Below, in pieces: positions 7,986 through 13,883 of a DNA stretch of 13,883 bases. This stretch comes from Galdieria sulphuraria (Eukaryota; Rhodophyta; Bangiophyceae; Galdieriales; Galdieriaceae). Under the pieces are notes generated by a model that was not told the DNA's origin, did not search any database, and worked only from the letters and a program-made list of their open reading frames with translations. The stretch spans positions 1 through 13,883 of the forward strand of contig NW_005178391.1 of the NCBI RefSeq assembly GCF_000341285.1. Reading direction: 5' to 3'. Position 1 is the stretch's first letter, and each line of letters opens with the position of its first letter. The translations under genes were made by a program, and so were the position numbers.

Positions 7986-8088
7986 AAAAATCAGTAAAAA
8001 ATGTGTATACTGGCGCTAAACATATGTTATGCAGAATCAAACCCAATAGAAACAACAAAATCTCCATTTTACAGTATACCAATATGAT

Positions 8089-8343
8089 TCAACATTGGGT
8101 CAATTCTGGAAACAATGGACTCAAACGACTTAAGGTCAACGATCTGTTTAGAATTTGAAAGTAAGTTACAACTATCAGGAAAGAATTTGGGGATTTTCTC
8201 CCATTATGATTCTTGTCAAGCAAACTATCAACTAGATTGTCCTCTGTGTATTTAGATGAAAGAATACTAGAACTCGTTGGTATTTCGTCTGCCAACTCTA
8301 CTTGGGTAAATTCTTCCAATAAATCCATACAATCGTGAAGCAA
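8089..8343 (-). pseudogene. Reading frame in 3' flank C, MDLLEEFTQV block
   Basis: Function unknown. From ATG at 8328 the - strand encodes 79 residues to a stop at 8091-8089; the frame is open for five more codons upstream, without ATG. It begins MDLLEEFTQVELADEIPTSS, acidic and Ser/Thr rich, then has DNLVDSLLDKNHNGRKSP and a more hydrophobic tail. The first ten residues are identical in the copy at 2858, and NLV-SLL-KNHN-RKS also recurs there. Here the place corresponding to the upstream splice-acceptor-like TCTCTTTAG of copy B reads GTCTATTTAA, which lacks the AG. The pattern of changes between copies is not that of a gene under selection. Confidence 0.35.
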
Positions 8344-8558
8344 TCGGTATTAAATAGACTATCGAGAATATATAAATACTATATAAACCAAAGTCTAGGG
8401 TATAACGACTCTTCTTATGGGACAGAGAGGTTTAGAGTGACACGATAAAAGATCTTGATGAGCCTAAAAGACTCTCACAATAGACGGACAACCCAGTGTG
8501 GTTCAAACAACCCATTTCATTCTATTAGCACTATCCAATCCAGTCCGTATTCAACTTA

Positions 8559-8657
8559 AAAATGAACAATGAAACTACTCCTATTTATATCACTTACCTT
8601 GTATAAATCTTTTTCTATGGTTACAACTTGTCTTTGACTCGCAAAACAACAATCTGT
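8559..8657 (-). pseudogene. Reading frame in 3' flank C, QRQV...EKDLYK block
   Basis: Function unknown. A 33-codon open stretch (after TAG, ending at TAA 8558-8556) containing FASQRQVVTIEKDLYKVSDI. It corresponds to 3173-3036 in copy B, where the place of this TAA holds CAA (Gln). Immediately after DLYK the - strand reads GTAAGT (8597-8592) preceded by ACAAG, a textbook 5' splice donor. If used, the following SDIN residues would be intron, although they are shared with copy B. No family recognised. Confidence 0.35.
8592..8597 (-). promoter_or_regulatory. Consensus-like 5' splice donor
   Basis: The - strand has CAAG followed by GTAAGT, matching the eukaryotic donor consensus. The other copy of the repeat has GCAAGT at 3125-3120. 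No matching acceptor is preserved downstream in this copy, so use is doubtful. Confidence 0.3.
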
Positions 8658-8680
8658 CTAAAGTGAATTCTTAAAGCACC

Positions 8681-8778
8681 TTTTTAAATAGAGTTGTCCT
8701 ACTACTATCCTCAGACGCTGGAATCAGTCAATTTTACAAATTCAAGTGCGACTATTTGTCAATTGATAAGTAAATGTG
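8681..8778. other. Boundary after 3' flank C
   Basis: Similarity to 3205 and beyond is lost by about 8680. No gene is seen in this short stretch. Confidence 0.45.
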
Positions 8779-9116
8779 CTAGTATGACACAAAGCAGTCA
8801 ATCAATGAATCAACAGAAGCCAAACTCAATTCTTCATCCATAAAGATAACAAAGAGTCTGTTGTGAAAGGCATCCTGTACTAGTAAAAGCTGTACCAAGT
8901 TATCAACTTGATTTTGTAACAGCTTAATATAACAAAGATAAGAGACAACTTTTTTCACCAAAAAAAGTAAACGGACATAACCATATGTCTCAGCATGACT
9001 TGAAGTACTAACAATCAAAGGTTAGGATCAAAGTACTTCTTCTTCAGTTTTCTCAAATCGCTATGTCGATTCAAATCTTTCAAACAACATAAAACCGAAT
9101 GTTCGCGTTCTTCTAT
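8779..9116 (-). pseudogene. Two coding-looking frames in different registers
   Basis: Function unknown. 9116-9015 is open for 33 codons in one register: EEREHSVLCCLKDLNRHSDL, then RKLKKKYFDPNL and TGA. The neighbouring register is open from 9018 to 8779 for 79 codons (no ATG at its start): hydrophobic VRLLFLVKKVVSYLCYIKLL, then QNQVDNLVQLLLVQDAFHNR and MDEELSLASVDSLIDCFV. The switch at about 9015-9018 could be a frameshift or a lost short intron. The protein-like mixture, with alternating hydrophobic and acidic residues, makes this one of the better candidates for an old exon, but no family is recognised and chance cannot be excluded. Confidence 0.3.
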
Positions 9117-9120
9117 TTAA

Positions 9121-9467
9121 AATAGGAATGATCTCTAAAGTTGCCGAGCATACAGTTCCTTTCAATTCAGTTGAATTGTCTCATAGGCCTATGATTCTGT
9201 AGTTAACTGCGACATTATGCATGTCCCACTATCAAATCAATCTTTGATGAACAGATTGGAGTCAAGTGAATTCTATCAAAACTATATAAGTCATAACCAT
9301 AAATCTGGATAGTCTGAAAGATACAAGGATTTTATGAAACCAAGTTACAGGATGAGCTGTATAATAAACAGTGAAAAAAAAAAGTTAAGAGTAAATTCAA
9401 ATAGCATATAATAGGTACTCTTCAAATACAGTATTCATAACAAGAATATGAATTCAAATGAACAAGG
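9121..9467. other. No gene seen
   Basis: A-rich on the + strand, with frequent stops in all frames and a run of ten A near 9374. I see no repeat or RNA structure here that I can support. Confidence 0.5.
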
Positions 9468-9671
9468 TCAAGTCATTCTATTTGACACCGAGTTCAATAC
9501 AAAAGTGGCCAAGATAGATTGAAGTCCCTCTCTGGACAACTCCAAATTGAGCTTGTAACTAGGCATAACTGATATGATAAATACCAAAGGTACTCTCTTT
9601 ATGACCAACTCGTGTGATTCTATAGATAAGGCGTAGTGAACAAGAGAATGAAAGGTGCTTAAAGAAACCAT
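9468..9671 (-). pseudogene. Uncharacterised open frame, 67 codons
   Basis: Function unknown. Starts with ATG at 9671 and stops at 9470-9468. It reads MVSLSTFHSLVHYALSIESH, then a hydrophobic stretch (VPLVFIISVMPSY) and SREGLQSILATFVLNSVSNR. There is no recognisable motif, and the length is within chance expectation. It is listed because it is the only ATG-initiated frame of this size between 9.1 and 11.6 kb. Confidence 0.18.
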
Positions 9672-10245
9672 AAACTATTCTCAATTCAACGACATTGATC
9701 TGATTCTCTCAAGCAAAGCAATTGGCTTATTCTCTTTCTTGATAGCTGATAATCAGTTTATTTTGCACACTCGCTTATTTCTCCTCTCAATACAGTTTAA
9801 ACTCGGTTCAACATAGCCGAAACTATGATCTTTTAAAATCAGTTGAATTTAAACTGATTCCTGGACACTAGCTCATATACCTATTATCTCTAGTCTTGTT
9901 GATTAGATAGAAAAATATATCCCTTCCACAATTGAGGAATGTATCGAATTTACAATATACAGAAAAAGAGTGGTCGTAAAACACCAATCACAATTCTAAA
10001 TAAATGACGAACTATAGAAGGGATAGTATGTCTATTACTCTTCGAGAATAATGCTGTAGTGAGAAGTGTTGTCCTATCTCTTGTAAGAGTTGCTGTTATT
10101 GTTGTCGTCAAATGTGCAAATTAGATAGTAAATTCTGCTTTTATAATCATTTCTAACAGTTCATACTAAGACCTCAATGATTTTTGCAATGAAATAAATA
10201 CAAGCAACTTTTTTCCGGTCAAGTTGTTGATTGACATAAGATTGA
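9672..10245. other. No gene seen
   Basis: Mixed AT-rich sequence with stops in every frame at short intervals. A small GTT/GTC-rich patch lies near 10090-10112. No gene, RNA gene or named repeat can be supported. Confidence 0.5.
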
Positions 10246-10680
10246 TTAGTTTGAATCTAAAACCATTCGTCGAGTATGATGAGGAGTGATATCCTTCTTC
10301 ATGGAATAATAGTATCGAGATCGAGTTGAATCATAAACTTGATCTTGTTCTTCCAATAAATGTTGTTGTCTACACTTTCCAAACCAGTAAAGAGAGTTAC
10401 AGTTATATATAGAGAATATTATCTACAGAGATACAAATAACGATTCTGCAAGTACTATTGTATATCGTTGATGTTTTTGGTGAGAATCAAAGTCAAGACT
10501 TTTGGCTCATAATACTATCTCTGTAGTCTATTAAACTAGAAAGCCATTTCTTTCTTTTTTCACCTTATATCTTTCATCATCTATTTTCTTCCAAAGCAAA
10601 TTGTTGTATTCTTTTGTTCAGCGAGTTGCATAAAAGTTGAAATGAAAGGAAACATTTTCTTCATCTTGTACAAAAACATT
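10246..10680 (-). pseudogene. Coding-looking register broken by five stops
   Basis: Function unknown. Read from 10680 down, one register gives protein-like pieces separated by TGA 10620, TAA and TAG 10533-10528, TGA 10509 and TAG 10425. Pieces include NVFVQDEENVSFHFNFYATR, EYNNLLWKKIDDERYKVKKE, LDFDSHQKHQRYTIVLAESL and, in the longest open part (10422-10246, 58 codons), GKCRQQHLLEEQDQVYDSTR. About nine stops would be expected by chance in 145 codons, so five is not decisive. It could be the wreck of a gene, but no motif supports a name. Confidence 0.2.
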
Positions 10681-10760
10681 TCAACATGAAAAAGAGATTC
10701 AATAGCTTGTATCAGCAAGGTTACTTTGCTTCTTTTCGCAGCTCGTTTCTGACCAATCGT
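10581..10760 (-). pseudogene. Open frame without start, 59 codons
   Basis: Function unknown. Between TAG at 10763-10761 and TAG at 10583-10581 the - strand is open, reading TIGQKRAAKRSKVTLLIQAI and MKKMFPFISTFMQLAEQK, a basic start followed by an amphipathic stretch. It overlaps the register described at 10246-10680, and both cannot be coding. The codons before the upstream TAG (ESFDLEEDSTSL) are also open for 14 codons. Low confidence. Confidence 0.18.
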
Positions 10761-10971
10761 CTACAAACTAGTTGAATCTTCTTCTAAATCAAATGATTCT
10801 GTAGTCTATGAATAGTATAGTTTATCGTGTCATACTTTTTTACAATAAAAGTTCAGTTTTTAGTGTTCAGTAATTATTACGACTTTCTTGAAAAGATTAG
10901 ATAACAATATGATGACTACTCTCCGACCAGTCAATAAAAACAAGCAATAGACTCTTAGCAAAATAACTTTA

Positions 10972-11370
10972 TTAAAAAAATAATGATTCTATGACGCAAG
11001 TTGAGCTTGGTACCAAGACAGCAAAACGAGAACGTGCTCCACCAATATTGATAGGAACAATTGGATTCAAACAAAGTTCAATTGAATTCCGTACAGATAC
11101 AAGAATGGTGGATGCTGATTGATCTATGCTCATCAATAGTAATATGTTCTCAATAATCTAGAACACACTGTCATTCAATATGAAAGTCAATCCACAAATG
11201 TACCAAAATTGATTTGTGGACAATCATTTGCCCAGTAGTGCAAACAGCAAATAAATATAAATGGGGAAAATTGATGCTCTGTTGCAATTCGGATTCTCTA
11301 CCTAGTGATTCTCGAATGAATTGATCTTCGACTTGATTCTAAGTAATCCAAATAATAGTCTGTAAATCAT
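10972..11370 (-). pseudogene. Coding-looking register with three stops
   Basis: Function unknown. From ATG at 11370 one register runs 133 codons to TAA at 10974-10972, with internal TAG 11304, TGA 11226 and TAG 11160; about eight stops would be expected by chance. Pieces: MIYRLLFGLLRIKSKINSFE; hydrophobic FPIYIYLLFALLGK; NQFWYICGLTFILNDSVF; and the last open part (11157-10972, ATG at 11133) with MSIDQSASTILVSVRNSIEL and NPIVPINIGGARSRFAVLVP. A second register overlaps (11338-11171, 55 codons, NQVEDQFIRESLGRESELQQ), so which, if either, was coding is undecided. Confidence 0.22.
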
Positions 11371-11386
11371 CCTTTTAGATTAAAGA

Positions 11387-11581
11387 CTAAATTATTTTAG
11401 ACAATTCAAGATAATCTTGGACAATTCGACGCTGAATCAAACATACAGGGAACCTAAAGACCACATAGAACACTGCTTCGGATATAAAGACTCTGTACAT
11501 ACAACAGCAAGATTTCAAATGCAAAGGTACAAAGTCTTTATCAACTCGACAACTAGTGGTCAATAAAGTATCAATTCTACC
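11387..11581 (-). pseudogene. Open frame without ATG at its start, 64 codons
   Basis: Function unknown. Open between TAA at 11584 and TAG at 11389-11387. It reads GRIDTLLTTSCRVDKDFVPL, then a cysteine cluster (SCCCMYR), a hydrophobic FISEAVFYVVFRFPVCL, and RRIVQDYLELSKII. It lies directly downstream on the same strand of the 11623-11889 frame, so the two may be pieces of one old gene. Confidence 0.2.
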
Positions 11582-11622
11582 TTAAAGAAGCCATCTTATA
11601 AAAACACTATCTAACAGAAACT

Positions 11623-11889
11623 CTATTGGATAACCCAATGTCCACATAATGACAATTCAAACAACTCTCTCTTAGATACCCCTAAAAAATAACAACGTAT
11701 ATTAGTCTTACTATCAAACAATTGGTTTTCAATGAAAACGTTGATTCCACTTTTTGTGCATCGAGTTGTGCCGTTATCTTGTCTAACACATTGACTCCAC
11801 TCATTACTAAGGCTATATTTTAATAGACAACTTTGAACGTTTCTAACAAGCAACGCATTAAAATTTGAATACTTGAAATAAACTGACAT
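11623..11889 (-). pseudogene. Uncharacterised open frame, 88 codons
   Basis: Function unknown. ATG at 11889, stop at 11625-11623. The sequence is polar and ordinary in composition: MSVYFKYSNFNALLVRNVQS, then EWSQCVRQDNGTTRCTKSGI, NVFIENQLFDSKTNIRCYFL and KRELFELSLCGHWVIQ. Four cysteines have no pattern that I recognise. It overlaps the end of the 11820-12107 frame in another register. Its first part corresponds in position to 12520-12570 of the partial duplicate upstream, where YLNCILNSMIYC can be read. It could be a real short gene or exon, but nothing outside its openness supports this. Confidence 0.27.
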
Positions 11890-12107
11890 CTGATTCCTGA
11901 TTCTTCTCTAGGAAACGAATATAGAGTACCCAGCAATGGCTGGTTGGAACGAAATGATACAACTAAAAGTACTTTAAAACAAGTAATTATGAATTGAATC
12001 AAATACAGTTTGACATATTTATATCTGAACAAACAACTAGTTAATATCAAAATATATAAACTAGTAGTAACATATTCGTGGCGCTGCAAAGGTATAATGC
12101 GATTCAT
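11820..12107 (-). pseudogene. Hydrophobic open frame, 95 codons, partly duplicated at 12640-12780
   Basis: Function unknown. ATG at 12107, stop at 11822-11820. It is hydrophobic: LYILILTSCLFRYKYVKLYL then IQFIITCFKVLLVVSF, which could form membrane segments but also follows from T-rich sequence. IITCFKVL has a counterpart IITCFRVL in the 12640-12780 duplicate, where the nucleotides differ mostly by transitions at third codon positions. The rest (LGTLYSFPREESGIRCQFIS) has no clear counterpart. Its start overlaps the end of the 12104-12391 frame by four bases in another register. Confidence 0.27.
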
Positions 12108-12391
12108 CGCTTGAGTAGATTCGCGAAGCTATCTAGGATGAGATGATCAACGAAAACGTATCCATTATCGCAAATAGAGTGCAAGTATCGCGGAGGAATA
12201 ATTGGACACTCAAACACTACCAAGTTTTTCTCAAACCAAGTCCTCAGCTCCCTAGTCTTCGGTATCCTTAGTAATAATACTACTATTAATACTATATGGC
12301 AAATAGCTTTTCTCGGAATAAGGACTAACTCGTTCGATAAATTCAGTGTAATCTCTAAGAATTCAAAAGTTGAATCAACTATAGAGGACAT
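12104..12391 (-). pseudogene. Uncharacterised open frame, 95 codons
   Basis: Function unknown. ATG at 12391, TGA at 12106-12104. It reads MSSIVDSTFEFLEITLNLSN, a hydrophobic ICHIVLIVVLLLRIP, then TRELRTWFEKNLVVFECPII and DNGYVFVDHLILDSFANLLK. Residue balance is protein-like and the C-terminal third has no low-complexity bias. The last 20 codons align with 12860-12796, where the corresponding register reads on past this stop (ATA in place of TGA). The ATGA overlap with the next frame recalls translational coupling, but in nuclear eukaryotic DNA it is more likely a frameshifted relic. Confidence 0.3.
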
Positions 12392-12639
12392 TTCATTTAC
12401 TTATGAAACAGAATTTCATCTTGATGAGATATTCGACTAGTAATCAAAAAATGACCAACTCCTACACAAAAAGTCATCTTAAATGAACAGTATCAAGAAA
12501 TATCTTACTTTCTTTCCATTGAACAGTAAATCATTGAATTCAGTATACAATTCAAGTAATATAAAACAGTAACCAGTTTCTAAATACGTTGAGAAAGAAG
12601 AAACCAAATAAACCTTTTCTTACGTATCTAATAGAATAA

Positions 12640-12918
12640 TTAAGCCATATCCCCTTGAGATTTAACTAGAAGTGGTAAGATTCAGAGTACTCTAAAGCAA
12701 GTGATTATTACTTCCTTCAATACAGCTATAACCAGAATTGTTTCGGATATCACACTAAAATAAGATTCAAACTCAACTCATAAATAGAAACAAGGTTATT
12801 CGTACGGCATAAATACATTGTCATTTATCACTTGAATCAATTGTGAAAAAAGTCCAAGATAAAGAGGTGGATGAAAACCACCAAAGGTTGTAAAAAGGTT
12901 CAAGCATCAAAGGATATC
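12640..12918 (-). pseudogene. Duplicate of the 11.95-12.13 kb region, frame with stops
   Basis: Function unknown. One register reads CLNLFTTFGGFHPPLYLGLF and SQLIQVINDNVFMPYE, TAA at 12798, TGA at 12780, VEFESYFSVISETILVIAVL, KEVIITCFRVL, TGA at 12684, and a further 19 codons to TAA at 12640. Two parts align at nucleotide level with the downstream region: the ATTCAAGTGATAAATG area with ACTCAAGCGATGAATC at about 12100-12115, and ATAATCACTTGCTTTAGAGT with ATAATTACTTGTTTTAAAGT at about 11970-11990. In the latter 27-base stretch 22 bases match and four of the five changes are transitions. The frame is clearly broken. Confidence 0.35.
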
Positions 12919-13443
12919 AAAAAAAGTCCTGAAATTAGAACATGACTATCAATCTATGTTCTGCTGCTACTTGTGTAAAAATCACAGAATTGATTCTGCT
13001 TGCTGTGAGTGAGCAACAACAAAAACAATATAAACATAGATCTGATATTTTAACCCCGTGAAGCCAGGGAAGCATTCATTCACTTCCTTTCCTTGAATTT
13101 CTTTCAACTAACCCTTCTATATTCTTTCATTGAAAAGTATATACTATGTAAAACATAAATTTTTGTCTTTTATAACAATTCATAAGAATAAGGGAAAACA
13201 ACCAGTAGGTCGTACTAGGACAAGTTCAATTTCGATTCCTTATCCTTATCAGCTAGATGACTACTCCATATGAAGCTGGTCTTAGGGTCGAAGAAGTAAG
13301 ATGGAATTGTTCTGAAGCATAAATAGTCAAAAGGTTTAGTTTCGACATAAGAACATTACAATGTATCAAGATAAATCAGTAGTAGATTCAAGATCACAGA
13401 AAACAGTATGTTGTACACTTTCATGATACTGCAAGTTCACTTG
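12919..13443. other. No gene seen
   Basis: AT-rich, with frequent stops in all frames. On the - strand near 12932 TTCTAATTTCAG resembles a branch point plus 3' splice site, but all three registers after it close within about 15 codons. No repeat shared with the rest of the window is visible. Confidence 0.45.
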
Positions 13444-13653
13444 TCAAAGATTACTTGATTCAACTGACGAAATTGTCTCGAACTGATTATTTGGAGTTAC
13501 CCATCCCTGCAGATACCACACAACTATCACGGGACAAAGAGATTCTTTGTAATCGGGATTTCCAATGAAAAAAGCTTCTGAAAGGTTGTACGTCGACATT
13601 TTAAAAAATGAAATGACGACTAGTTGCTTCATCATACTATCATGAGGTAACAA
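13444..13653 (-). pseudogene. Uncharacterised open frame, 69 codons
   Basis: Function unknown. Open without ATG at its start; the first in-frame ATG is at 13635, leaving 63 residues. It reads MMKQLVVISFFKMSTYNLSE, FFIGNPDYKESLCPVIVVWY and LQGWVTPNNQFETISSVESS. The composition is balanced and contains Trp, Pro and Gly, which is less common in AT-rich chance frames. It follows and slightly overlaps 13640-13849 in another register. No motif recognised. Confidence 0.22.
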
Positions 13654-13849
13654 ACAAGTTCATTTCAAGAATCAAAAGACAAAGATTAGTCTCAAACAGG
13701 TACAAGCAAAATCGAAAATCGACCAGTAAAGTAACTCGATACCCTATTTGTTGTTCAAAATCAGGACCGTATATAGTTCTACTGAAAGTAATGTGCAGGA
13801 ATAGTCGTAAGTGTGCAAATAATGCCCTTTTATTTTGTAAAGTCAACAA
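13640..13849 (-). pseudogene. Uncharacterised open frame at window edge, 69 codons
   Basis: Function unknown. Open from near the window edge without an ATG at its start. It reads NKRALFAHLRLFLHITFSRT, IYGPDFEQQIGYRVTLLVDF and a Leu/Phe-rich end. If it belongs to a gene, that gene probably continues beyond the right edge on the - strand. Evidence is limited to openness and the same-strand run of frames. Confidence 0.18.
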
Positions 13850-13883
13850 TACAATTTTCCTGTATGGTAAAAAATAGGTAACG

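Larger units (their letters stand above)
7720..8680. repeat. Compound repeat, copy 3 (short core plus 3' flank)
   Basis: Third copy, in the same orientation as copy 2, about 5.5-5.8 kb downstream of it. It lacks the AT-rich 5' flank. The core has only one complete unit and one partial unit against four in copy 2, and the 3' flank (7975-8680) matches 2505-3205. The front of its core resembles unit 1 of core B and its rear resembles units 3 and 4, so it looks like core B with two units removed, or core B is an expanded form. Confidence 0.8.

Noticed and set aside
10246-11370. Possible non-standard genetic code, since coding-looking registers run through stops
   Set aside because: TAA, TAG and TGA all occur as interruptions, at no consistent residue, and competing registers look equally open. 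Pseudogene decay or chance explains this better.
13592-13620. Inverted repeat GTCGACATTT and AAATGACGAC
   Set aside because: Nine of ten pairs with a nine-base loop, but several such stems are expected by chance in 14 kb of AT-rich DNA, and no T run or context gives it a role.
1-13883. Bacterial operon, phage or plasmid content
   Set aside because: No gene of normal bacterial length, no ribosome-binding-site and start pairs in series, and no recognisable phage or replication protein.

Overview
This window is best read as gene-poor, AT-rich nuclear DNA of a eukaryote. Apart from low-complexity frames inside C-rich repeats (up to 191 codons), no open frame exceeds about 111 codons in 13.9 kb. 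Open frames of 60-97 codons are expected by chance in DNA this AT-rich. A bacterial chromosome almost never runs this far without a clear gene. I recognise no protein family, tRNA, rRNA, CRISPR array or intact transposase. The species cannot be fixed from the sequence. One ambiguous base (N) lies at 995.

Layout. 1-3205 is dominated by a compound repeat. An AT-rich 5' flank plus a strongly C+T-rich tandem-repeat core occurs twice in tandem (about 468-1312 and 1618-2520, offset about 1,150 bp). The second core is followed by a roughly 0.7-kb 3' flank (about 2505-3205). A third, shorter copy of core plus 3' flank lies at about 7720-8680. The 4.5 kb between (3206-7719) is mostly unique, with scattered coding-looking frames on both strands. 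8690-13883 is A-rich on the + strand. Every open frame of 60 or more codons from 8089 to 13849 is on the - strand, and one old internal duplication is visible (about 11935-12130 and 12660-12860).

Interpretation. The strongest observations concern the repeats: near-perfect identity of a 75-bp part of two distant cores while their flanks have drifted to roughly 75-80%; G-quadruplex-type G runs on the - strand in each 138-bp unit; and two short reading frames in the 3' flank that align codon for codon between copies, one ending beside a consensus splice donor in one copy. The coding-looking blocks are entered as low-confidence relics (an eroded gene family or old mobile element, possibly intron-split exons), not as working genes. 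No pathway or operon can be drawn from this window.
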